Origin: Acidobacteriota bacterium | GTDB taxonomy: Bacteria > Acidobacteriota > Thermoanaerobaculia > UBA5066 | Assembly: GCA_029781975.1 (NCBI GenBank) | Contig: JAKOVQ010000033.1 | Coordinates: forward strand, 1-64,000 | Reading direction: 5' to 3' | DNA: 64,000 nt | Shown: positions 46,260 through 54,100 of the stretch, piece by piece | Layout of the letters: each line of letters opens with the position of its first letter | Numbering within the stretch: the stretch's first letter is position 1 | Notes under the pieces: generated by a model | What the model was told of the DNA's origin: nothing | Databases searched by the model: none | What the model saw: the letters and a program-made list of their open reading frames with translations, nothing else | Translations under genes and position numbers: made by a program

Positions 46260-46685
46260 ATGGCCCTCGACGAGGAGATCCGCGGCGCCCTGAGCGAGCT
46301 GGGGAAGGCGTTGAACGAGGCCGTCTCCTCCTCGGAGGAGGTGCACGCCATCCTCGAGCGGATCCGCGAGACCGGGTGGGGCGCCTACCTCGTCCTCGAC
46401 GCCACGGTGGCCCTCGAGCGGAAGGGGCGCCGCTCCTCCGCCTCGCTCCCGTCGATCCGCCGCGGCGGCCTCGACCAGAGGCGCGTCCCCCGCCGGGCGG
46501 GCCGGGGAGCGGCGGAGCCGGACGCGGAGGCGCACGGCGAGGCCGAGGCGAAGCCCTTCCAGATCTCGGTGAAGGACCTCTCTCTCCTCCGCGCGCTCGG
46601 CATCGACCCGACGCGCGCGGTCCGGCGGAAGCGGAAGGCGGGCGCGAGCGTCACGCTCCGCTCGACGGTCGCGCGACGGACCTGA
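46260..46685 (+). CDS. Conserved small hypothetical protein
   Basis: 141 residues, no signal or membrane segment. The N-terminal 55 residues are helical (IRGALSELGKALNEAVSSSEEVHAILERI followed by TGWGAYLVLDATVALERK); a variable basic linker follows; the C-terminal part (FQISVKDLSLLRALGIDPTRAVRRKRKAG) looks like a short peptide-binding or helix-turn-helix-like element, but no known HTH is certain. A TAGAGT hexamer is placed 8 nt before the ATG, without a Shine-Dalgarno. Its stop overlaps the apparent CTG start of rlmN, so RlmN translation probably depends on translation of this gene. Confidence 0.65.
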   Translation: MALDEEIRGALSELGKALNEAVSSSEEVHAILERIRETGWGAYLVLDATVALERKGRRSSASLPSIRRGGLDQRRVPRRAGRGAAEPDAEAHGEAEAKPFQISVKDLSLLRALGIDPTRAVRRKRKAGASVTLRSTVARRT

Positions 46686-47734
46686 AGACGGACCTCCTCG
46701 GCCTCGGCCCCGAGGCGCTCGCCGCCGCCCTCGCGCCCCTCGCGCCCGAGACCTACCGGGCCCGCCAGGTGATGCGCTGGATCTGGGAGCGCCGGACGGA
46801 CGACTTCGCGCGGATGACCGACCTCCCCGCCCCGCTCCGCGCGGCGCTCGCGGACGCGTTCCTCGTCGGCACCCCGCTGGTGGCCGAGCGGACGCCGGCC
46901 GAGGACGGCGCGGAGAAGTTCCTCTTCTCCCTCTCCGACGGCGCGCGCGTCGAGGCCGTCTACCTGCCGAAGGGGGAGAAGGTCACCGTCTGCGTCTCGT
47001 CGCAGGCCGGGTGCGCCGTGAGCTGCGCCTTCTGCGTGACCGGGCGGATGGGGGCCGGGCGGAACCTCACCGCCGGCGAGATCGTCGGCCAGTACCTCGT
47101 CCTCGCGCGCGAGAAGGGGTTCCGGGGCGCGAACGTCGTCTTCATGGGGATGGGCGAGCCGCTCCTGAACGTCCCCCAGGTCTCCGCGGCGCTCGACCTC
47201 CTCGAGCAGGAGGTCCCGCCCCGGCGGACGACCGTGTCGACGGCCGGCGTCGTCCCCGGGATCGACGCCCTCGCGCGACGTCCGCGCCGCCCCAACCTCG
47301 CGGTCTCCCTCTCCGCGCCGGACGACGCCCTGAGGACGCGGCTCATGCCGATCAACGCCACCTATCCCCTCGCCGAGCTCTTCGCCGCGCTCAGGCGCTG
47401 GCCGCTCGAGAAGGGGAGGCGGATCACGTTCGAGTACGTCCTGATCGCCGGAGTGAACGACGAGCCGGGCCAGGCCCGCGCGCTGGCCCGCCTCGTCTCC
47501 CGCGTTCCGTCGAAGGTGAACCTCATCCCGCTCAACGAGTCGCCCCGCTGGCTGCCCGGCCTCGCGCGGCCGTCCGACGCCGTCGTCGACGCCTTCGGCA
47601 GGGCCCTCGCCGCCGCGGGCGTCGACGTGACCGTCCGCTGGTCGAAGGGGCTCGGCGCCCAGGCGGCCTGCGGACAGCTGAAGGGGAGGGAGACCGCCCG
47701 CCCGCCCCGCCGCCCGGTGGCCGCGCGGCCCTGA
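46682..47734 (+). CDS. rlmN: Dual-specificity rRNA/tRNA adenine-C2 methyltransferase RlmN
   Basis: 350 residues from the CTG at 46682. RlmN methylates A2503 of 23S rRNA and A37 of some tRNAs. Family motifs are complete: YRARQVMRWIWERR, VCVSSQAGCAVSCAFCVTG with the radical SAM CX3CX2C cysteines, VVFMGMGEPLLN, RRTTVSTAGVVPGI, INATYPL, RITFEYVLIAGVND, NLIPLNES and the C-terminal AACGQL, which holds the methyl-carrier cysteine. Family similarity starts at LKTDLLGLGPEAL. No ATG, GTG or TTG exists in frame near this point; the next upstream ATG (46376) would add about 102 residues of non-family sequence. The CTG overlaps the preceding TGA as CTGA, the same four-base overlap geometry used at many gene junctions here. 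Confidence 0.9.
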   Translation: MKTDLLGLGPEALAAALAPLAPETYRARQVMRWIWERRTDDFARMTDLPAPLRAALADAFLVGTPLVAERTPAEDGAEKFLFSLSDGARVEAVYLPKGEKVTVCVSSQAGCAVSCAFCVTGRMGAGRNLTAGEIVGQYLVLAREKGFRGANVVFMGMGEPLLNVPQVSAALDLLEQEVPPRRTTVSTAGVVPGIDALARRPRRPNLAVSLSAPDDALRTRLMPINATYPLAELFAALRRWPLEKGRRITFEYVLIAGVNDEPGQARALARLVSRVPSKVNLIPLNESPRWLPGLARPSDAVVDAFGRALAAAGVDVTVRWSKGLGAQAACGQLKGRETARPPRRPVAARP

Positions 47735-47764
47735 CGGACCGCCCTGCCCGGAAGGAGAATCGCC

Positions 47765-48640
47765 GTGAAGCCGTCTCTCGCCCCTCTGCTCGCCGCCGCC
47801 CTGGGCGCCCTCGTCGCCGCAGGGCCGTCCGACGCCGCGCCCCAGAAGCACCCGCGCCCGCGAGAGGCGCAGCCCCCGGCCCCGACGCCGACCGCTGCGC
47901 CCTCCGTCCCCGCCCCCGCAGCTGCCGAGTCGACCGCCCCGGCGCCGACCCCGTCGCCGCAGGAGCTCGCCGTCCGGGACGTCGCGCTGAAGCTCGACCG
48001 GTACCAGACGAAGGCCGCACGCGACGCCGTCGCGGCCCTCCCGAACGCCGCGGACCCCGACGCCCCTCTCGCCCTCGCCCTCGGGCGGCTCCTCGACCAG
48101 GAGCGGAAAGTTCCCGACGCCGTCGCGATGCTTCAGAAGGCGGTCGCGCTCGCGCCCGCCGACCCCGCGCCCGAGATCGCCCTCGGGGACGTCCTCATGA
48201 AGGCCCAGAAGGGGGGCGAGGCGAACGCGGCCTGGCAGAAGGCAGCCGACCTCGCCGCCGCGCGCGTCGCCGCGAACGCGTCGGACGCGGACGCCTGGCG
48301 CGCGCTGGGGACGGCGCAGCTCAGGCTGAAGCAGGCGGACCCCGCGTCGGCGAGCCTCGAGAAGGCGCGCACGCTCGACGGCGGGGACCCGCGGACCCTC
48401 TTCCCCCTCGCCCTGACGCGGGGCCTGCAGGAGAGGTGGGCCGACTCCGTGGACCTGCTGAGCTCCACCGTCGAGAAGGACCCGGCCTTCGCGCTCGCCT
48501 ACTACTACCGGGCGCTGGCGCAGGACAAGGTGGGCCGGAAGGACCGGATGGTCATCGACCTCGACACCTTCGTGAAGCTCGCGCCCTCGTCGGTGGAGGC
48601 CGACCGCGCGAAGCTCATCCTCGCCGCGGCCCGGAGGTGA
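47765..48640 (+). CDS. Secreted TPR-repeat protein
   Basis: 291 residues from GTG 47765, which has AGGAG 7 nt upstream. A signal peptide ending about AGPSDAA is followed by an Ala/Pro-rich spacer (about 25-65) and then TPR units through to the end, including ALALGRLLDQERKVPDAVAMLQKAVALAPADP and YYRALAQDKVGRKDRMVIDLDTFVKLAPSS. It is a periplasmic or surface scaffold protein that should bind other proteins; no partner can be named. It is close behind rlmN (30 bp) and ends at a strong shared terminator. Confidence 0.75.
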   Translation: MKPSLAPLLAAALGALVAAGPSDAAPQKHPRPREAQPPAPTPTAAPSVPAPAAAESTAPAPTPSPQELAVRDVALKLDRYQTKAARDAVAALPNAADPDAPLALALGRLLDQERKVPDAVAMLQKAVALAPADPAPEIALGDVLMKAQKGGEANAAWQKAADLAAARVAANASDADAWRALGTAQLRLKQADPASASLEKARTLDGGDPRTLFPLALTRGLQERWADSVDLLSSTVEKDPAFALAYYYRALAQDKVGRKDRMVIDLDTFVKLAPSSVEADRAKLILAAARR

Positions 48641-48667
48641 CCGGCCGGGGCCGCCCGCCCCGGCCGG
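48641..48667. terminator. Bidirectional terminator between TPR gene and yceI
   Basis: An 11-bp perfect stem, CCGGCCGGGGC (48641-48651) and GCCCCGGCCGG (48657-48667), with a 5-nt loop, begins directly after the TPR gene stop and ends 9 bp before the yceI stop. Confidence 0.7.
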
Positions 48668-48676
48668 CCCCTCGCC

Positions 48677-49309
48677 TCACTTCGGCGCGGCCTTCTTCTC
48701 GACGAGCTCGAGGTCGAGCTGGATCTTCACCTGGTCGGAGACCATGACGCCCCCCGCGTCGAGGGACTTGTTCCACTTCACGCCGAAGTCCTGCCGGTCG
48801 ATCGTCGCGGTCGCCGTCGCGCCGAGGCGCGTCCCGCCCCAGGCGTCCTTCACGGGCGCCGTGTACTCGACGTCGAGGGTCACCGGCTTCGTGACCCCCC
48901 GGATCGTGAGGTCGCCGGTGACGCGCGCCCGGCCCTCGCCCGTCTTCTCGACCTTCCGCGAGACGAACGTCATCGTCGGGTAGGCCGCCGCGTCGAAGAA
49001 GTCGGCGGACTTCAGGTGCGCGTCGCGCTTCGGCTCGCGCGTGTCGACCGAGCCGACCTGGATCGTCGCGTCGATCCGGGCGGTGGCGGGGTCCGACGGG
49101 TCCCCCTCCACGGTCGCGCTGAACGTCCCGAACGTCCCCCGCACCGTCGACACCATCAGGTGCTTCACCGAGAAGCCGACCGACGAGTGGGCGGGGTCCG
49201 CCGTCCAGGTGGCCGCGCGGAGCGGCGTGGCCGAGAAGGCGGCCAGGGCGGCGGTCAGGGCGACGCCGATCGCGGACCGGACGAGGAAGGGGTTGCGGGC
49301 TCTCTTCAT
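48677..49309 (-). CDS. YceI-family periplasmic lipid-binding protein
   Basis: 210 residues; ATG 49309 has AGAGGAG 4 nt upstream. A signal peptide (SAIGVALTAALAAFSATPLRA) leads to a complete YceI lipocalin-like barrel: WTADPAHSSVGFSVKHLMVSTVRGTF, RIDATIQVGSVDTREPKRDAHLKSADFFD, YPTMTFVSRKVEK, VTGDLTIRGVTKPVTLDVEY and ATIDRQDFGVKWN. Relatives bind polyprenoid or fatty amide ligands and respond to acid, base or osmotic stress. A very good sigma-54-like -24/-12 element lies about 110 bp upstream on its strand, next to a divergent sigma-54 activator gene, so yceI is likely under that control. Confidence 0.92.
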   Translation of the reverse strand: MKRARNPFLVRSAIGVALTAALAAFSATPLRAATWTADPAHSSVGFSVKHLMVSTVRGTFGTFSATVEGDPSDPATARIDATIQVGSVDTREPKRDAHLKSADFFDAAAYPTMTFVSRKVEKTGEGRARVTGDLTIRGVTKPVTLDVEYTAPVKDAWGGTRLGATATATIDRQDFGVKWNKSLDAGGVMVSDQVKIQLDLELVEKKAAPK

Positions 49310-49400
49310 GGGACTCCTCTTCTGACGGGCCGTCCGGCTCACGCTCTCCGTGGCCCGGCGGCTCTCCGTGGCGCCCCTCCCTCCGGATTCCCCGGGATCG

Positions 49401-49416
49401 TGGCCGCCGCCCTGCA
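49401..49416 (+). promoter_or_regulatory. Possible sigma-54 -24/-12 element for the activator gene
   Basis: TGGC (49401-49404) and TGCA (49413-49416) have the exact 10-bp gap between the GG and GC doublets that sigma-54 promoters need. The inner part is GC-rich and less conserved than in the minus-strand element. It points to the activator gene at 49470, so it could serve autoregulation. Confidence 0.35.
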
Positions 49417-49419
49417 ATG

Positions 49420-49435
49420 TGCAAGGCAGGGGCCA
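49420..49435 (-). promoter_or_regulatory. Sigma-54 -24/-12 promoter for yceI
   Basis: On the minus strand the sequence TGGCCCCTGCCTTGCA (49435-49420) fits the consensus TGGCACGNNNNTTGCW at ten of the twelve defined positions, with correct doublet spacing. It is about 110 bp before the yceI start codon. The element faces the plus-strand one across the palindrome TGCAATGTGCA (49413-49423). Confidence 0.6.
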
Positions 49436-49464
49436 GGCCCGGAGGGCTCCCCGGAGGACAGAAT

Positions 49465-49504
49465 CGATCATGACGAGAATCCATGCGATCATTCCGATCG
49501 ATCA
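49465..49504. repeat. Three CGATCA direct repeats at the activator start
   Basis: CGATCA occurs at 49465-49470, 49486-49491 and 49499-49504, all flanked by AT-rich bases, at spacings of 21 and 13 bp. The repeats straddle the start codon of the V4R activator and are 30-70 bp upstream of the yceI promoter, where activator sites would be expected. In part they follow from the coding sequence ([10 protein letters not shown]), so this may be chance. Confidence 0.3.
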
Positions 49505-51188
49505 CGTGCGCGCGTCCGATCTCGATCTGAAGGAATTCCTCGCCGCCCCCGAGGGAGGGGGCCTCCTCCGGTTCGCCGGGGAGCGGGCCCTCCTCCTCGA
49601 CGCCGCCGCGCTCGGGCTCCTGCGCCGGGAGCTGATCGAGCTCCTCGGCGAGAGGGCCGCCCGCGGGCTCCTGACGCGCTTCGGGTACGCCCACGGCTGG
49701 CGGACGGCCGAGACGCTCCGCGACGCGTTCCCGTGGGACTCGGCCCGGGAGTGGCAGGTCGCCGGGGGGCGCCTCCACGCGCTCCAGGGGCTGGTCCTCT
49801 CCGAGCCCGTCCCGCACCGCCCCGAGGACGGCCCGAAGCCGTTCGCGCAGGCGATCTGGAAGGAGTCGTACGAGGCCGAGCAGCACGTCCTCCACCACGG
49901 CCTCGCGACGGAGCCCGTCTGCTGGACCCTGACCGGCTTCGCGAGCGGCTATCTGAGCTGCGTCCACGGGCGCGACGTCTACGTGAGGGAGGTCCTCTGC
50001 GCCGGGAAGGGGGACGCGGTCTGCCGGATCCTCGGCCGGCCCCGCGAGGAGTGGGGGGACGAGATCGCGGAAGAGGTCGGCTACTACCGGCGCGAGTGCC
50101 TCGACGAGGCCGTGCGGAAGGTGACCGCGGCGCTCCGCCGGGCCGAGCGGCAGCTCCGGAGCCGCCGGCAGGAGCTCGCCCTGGCGGCGGGGGTCGAAGA
50201 GGAGCTCCCGCTCCCGGCCGGCCTCGTCGCGCGGAGCGAGCCGATGCGGCGCGCGCTTCGGACGGCCCGCCGCGTCGCGAGGTCGGACGCGACGCTCCTC
50301 CTGACCGGCGAGAGCGGCTCCGGCAAGGAGAGGCTGGCGCAGCTCGTCCACGTCGAGTCGGCGCGCGCGTCGGGCCCGTTCGTGGCCCTCAACTGCGGGG
50401 CCGTGGCGGAGAGCCTCCTCGAGAGCGAGCTCTTCGGCCACGCGAAGGGCGCCTTCACCGGCGCCGCGCAGGACCGGCCCGGCCTCTTCGAGGCGGCGGC
50501 GCGCGGCACCCTCTTCCTCGACGAGATCGGCGAGCTCTCCCCGGCCGTCCAGGTGCGGCTCCTCCGCGTCCTGCAGGAGCGGGAGGTCCGGCGCGTCGGC
50601 GAGAACAGGACGCGCCCCGTGGACGTGAGGCTCGTCGCGGCCACCAACCGCGACCTGGCGACGGACGTCGAGGCGGGGCGCTTCCGCAAGGACCTCTACT
50701 ACCGGATCCGCGTCATCGAGATCCGGGTCCCGCCGCTCCGGGAGCGGCGCGACGACGTCCTCCCCCTCGCCCGCCTCTTCCTCGCCCGCGCGGCGCAGCG
50801 GACGGGCCGGAGCCTCTCGGGCTTCGCCCCCGACGCCGCGTCGCTCCTCCTCCGCTACCCCTGGCCCGGCAACGTCCGCGAGCTGGAGAACGCGGTGGAG
50901 CGCGCCGCCGTCCTGGCCGAGGGCGACGCCGTCTGCGCGCGCGACCTCCCCGACGAGCTCCTGGGGATCGCCCCCGCCGCGCCGCCGGGCGCGCCGAGGA
51001 CGCTCGCCGAGGTCGAGAAGGAGCACGTCCTGCGCGTCCTCTCCGACTGCGGGGGGAGCCAGGCGCGCGCCGCGGCCGCGCTCGGCATCGGGACGGCGAC
51101 GCTCTACCGGAAGCTCCGGGCCTGGGGAGCGAAGTCCGGGGCGGACGCGGGCCCTAGAACGAGTTCCCGAAGCCGAAGTAGAGCTTGA
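49470..51188 (+). CDS. Sigma-54 activator with V4R/XylR-N effector-binding domain
   Basis: 572 residues in the XylR/DmpR layout. Residues about 1-195 form the XylR-N and V4R effector domain, with a conserved Cys set in [27 protein letters not shown]; a linker helix follows (about 205-245). The AAA+ domain has Walker [15 protein letters not shown], Walker B LFLDEIGE and the [12 protein letters not shown] stretch; the C-terminal Fis helix-turn-helix reads [21 protein letters not shown]. Members bind small aromatic ligands directly and then activate sigma-54 promoters without phosphorylation. No catabolic operon is adjacent; the divergent yceI, with a sigma-54 element, is the obvious target. ATG 49470 is the best start; GGAGG is 12 nt upstream. 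Its 3' end overlaps the TamB-Omp85 gene by 35 bp. Confidence 0.92.
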   Translation: MTRIHAIIPIDHVRASDLDLKEFLAAPEGGGLLRFAGERALLLDAAALGLLRRELIELLGERAARGLLTRFGYAHGWRTAETLRDAFPWDSAREWQVAGGRLHALQGLVLSEPVPHRPEDGPKPFAQAIWKESYEAEQHVLHHGLATEPVCWTLTGFASGYLSCVHGRDVYVREVLCAGKGDAVCRILGRPREEWGDEIAEEVGYYRRECLDEAVRKVTAALRRAERQLRSRRQELALAAGVEEELPLPAGLVARSEPMRRALRTARRVARSDATLLLTGESGSGKERLAQLVHVESARASGPFVALNCGAVAESLLESELFGHAKGAFTGAAQDRPGLFEAAARGTLFLDEIGELSPAVQVRLLRVLQEREVRRVGENRTRPVDVRLVAATNRDLATDVEAGRFRKDLYYRIRVIEIRVPPLRERRDDVLPLARLFLARAAQRTGRSLSGFAPDAASLLLRYPWPGNVRELENAVERAAVLAEGDAVCARDLPDELLGIAPAAPPGAPRTLAEVEKEHVLRVLSDCGGSQARAAAALGIGTATLYRKLRAWGAKSGADAGPRTSSRSRSRA

Positions 51189-54100
51189 AGCCGGGGTCGC
51201 CGGGGTAGGGCTGGAGCGGCCAGGCGGCGTCGAGGCGGAGGACGCCGACCGGGGTCAGGCCGCGCAGGCCGAGGCCGAGCGAGCTCCTGAGGTCGGTGAG
51301 GAAGTCGCGCGAGCTCGTCCAGACCTGCCCGACGTCGACGAACGCGACCCCCTGGAGCCGCGGGTGGAGCGACACGCGGAGCTCCTCGTTCAGGATGAAG
51401 AGGGTCGACCCGCCCGGGACGTCGACGAAGCCGGGGTAGATCTCGACGTGCGGGCCGAGCTCCTCGCGCGGGTAGCCGCGGACGGAGTAGTCGCCGCCGG
51501 CGCGGAACCTCACGTCCGGGATCAGGTCCTGCCCCTGGAGCGCCTTCGCGAAGCCGGCGCGGACCGACTGCGCCCAGAGGACGGGGCCGGTCCGAAGCGA
51601 CGCCACGCGGCTGTAGAGGTTCACCTGCCCGTAGGCGCGCAGGTACGAGAAGTCGCTCCCCAGGACGCCGCCGCTCCCCTGCAGGTCGAGGCTCGCGAAG
51701 AGGCCGCGGCTCCCGAGGAGGGGGTCCTCGCGGGTGTCGTAGAGGAGCTGGAAGCCGGCGTAGGGGAACCGGATCTCGGTGACGAAGTCGCCGAAGAAGG
51801 GGTCGGGGACGACGGTCCGGCTCCACGAGTAGCGGCCGTAGAGGTGCGCCACGAGCGAGCGGCCGATGGGCCGCGCGAGCTGCAGCGTCGCCTCGGTCGT
51901 GTCCTGCTGCCTCGTCCCGAAGGGGTCGTCCTCGTACCGCCGGCGGCGCTCGAGGAACCCCTCGAGCCGGTAGGGCGAGGCGAAGAGGCCCGGAGCCGCG
52001 ACGTAGAGCCGCGCGCTCCGGTCGTCCGCGTCGTAGAGGCCGCGGACGCCGACGACGAGGCCGCGCCCGAACGCGTTCCTGTCGAGGAGGTCGACGACCG
52101 CGCTCAGGCGGCTCGGGTCCTCCCACCTCGCGCCGTAGGCGATCGAGAAGCGGGGCTGCTCCCGGGCGCGGAAGAGGACGTCGACGAGGCCGTCGTCCCG
52201 CTTCGTCACCTCGGAGCGGACCGACGAGAAGAGGCCGAGGTCGAAGAGGCTCCCGCGCGCCCGGTCGACGTCGGCCCGGCGGAAGGGCGAGCCGGGCTCG
52301 AGGCCAGCGGTCCTCGCCAGGAACGACGGGCTGGTCGAGTGCTCGCCGGCGAACGCGACGTTCCCCACGCGGTACTCCCGTCCCGGCGAGACGGCGTAGC
52401 GGACGGCGAGGCGCGGCGGGACCTCGGGCGAGGCGGGGCCGACCGTCGTCCTCACGCCGGCGTCCGCGTACCCCGACCGGGCGAGCTCCTCCTCGATCGC
52501 CACGGCGCCCGCGGCGATCCGGTCGGTCCGCGCCGGCTCGTCCGGGACGACGGCGACGAGGGAGCGGAGCCGCGCCGCCTCCTCCGGCGGGACGCCGCGG
52601 ACCTCGACGGAGTCGACGAGCGAGGGAGGCCCGGGGTCGACCGCGACCGTCAGCGCCGTCCCGTCCGCGGAGAGGTCCCGGGAGACGAGCCGGGCGAGGG
52701 GATAGCCGAGCCCGCGGAGCGAGTCGAGGAGCCGCCGGTCGGCGCTCGGCTCACCGCGCGCCAGCTCGACCCGCGCCAGGAGCGTCGGGAACCGCGCCGC
52801 CAGGAGGGCGGCGGTCCCCGGAGGGGCGCCGGGGAAGGAGGGGGGCCCGATCGCGGCGCGCGCTCCGGGAGTCGTCGTCACCGTCACGCGCCGGAGCGGC
52901 TCGCCCGCGCGCGCGCGGGCGTCCTCGGCGCGGACCTCGACGTCGGGGTCGAGGTACCCGAGCGAGCGGAAGACCCGGACCGTCTCCTTCGTCACGTCCG
53001 CGAGCGCGGACGGCTCGAGGAGCCCTCCGCGGTAGAGGTCGACGATCCGGGGGCGCGTCGCCGCCGGAGGCATCGCCCCCTCGAAGGCGACCTCGGCGCG
53101 CGTCCCCGGCTCGACGGAGAGCTCGAGGTCGACGCGCCCCGGCTTCCCCTCGACCGGGAGCTCCCGGGCGGTGACGCGGGAGTCCGGATACCCCTTCGCC
53201 CGGAGAGTGCGCTCGGCGTCCGACTCGGCGTCGAAGAGGGAGCCCGGGCCGAGCGGGTCGTCCTTCACGAGGCCCAGCGACCTCACGAGAGCGCCCCGCG
53301 AGACGCCGGCGGGGGCCTCGACGACGACCTTCCGCAGGACCGGCGCGTCGCCGCGCGGCTCGGGCCGGCTGCCGCCGAGGAGGATCCTCTGCTGGAGCGT
53401 GGCGCCCCACGTCCCGGTGTCGTCCGTGAAGGCCTGCGCCGTCAGCGGCGGGATGCGGGGAAGGTCGTGCAGGTCGAGGACGAACGTCTGCCGCTGGGCG
53501 TTCTTCAGGTCGACGGCGACCGCCAGCGAGACCTGGCGCGAGAAGTCCCGCGAGACCGTGAGGCGCGTCCCGGGGTCGGCCTCGCCGAAGATGAGGACCG
53601 GGCGGAGCGAGACCTTGACGACGCCGAGCGCCTGGTTCAGCTGCGACGCGAGCCGCTCGCCGTAGTAGCCGGCCAGCCCCTTCGCGAGCTCCGAAGCGGC
53701 GTCGCGCTCGGCCTCGGAGCGCGCGGCGGCCGCTCGCCCGAGCGCGGCGCCGGGGTCGCTCCGCGCGAGCGACGGGTCCTCGAGCGAGCTCGTCGTGACG
53801 AAGTCGAGCCGCGGGTCGGTCGCCGGGTCCCCCGCGTAGACGACGCTCCCCCTGTCGATCCGGAACGTCTGGCCGTAGGCGTAGACGAGGCCGCCGCGCT
53901 CCACGTCGATCCGTCCCCTCACGATCGGGCTCCGCGCGGTCCCGGTGAGGGAGAGCGTCCCCCAGACCGCCCGCAGGTCGGCGAGGTTGTTCCTCACCTT
54001 CACGCCCGTCGTCGTCGTCAGGTCGAGCGAGAGGCGCAGCGTGTCGAGGAACCCCGTCTCCGTCCCCTCGGACTCGGGGGGGGCGAGGAGGCGGACGAGG

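Noticed and set aside
46376-46681. An N-terminal extension of RlmN from the ATG at 46376
   Set aside because: It would overlap the small hypothetical gene completely in another frame and adds about 102 residues of non-family Arg/Pro-rich sequence.
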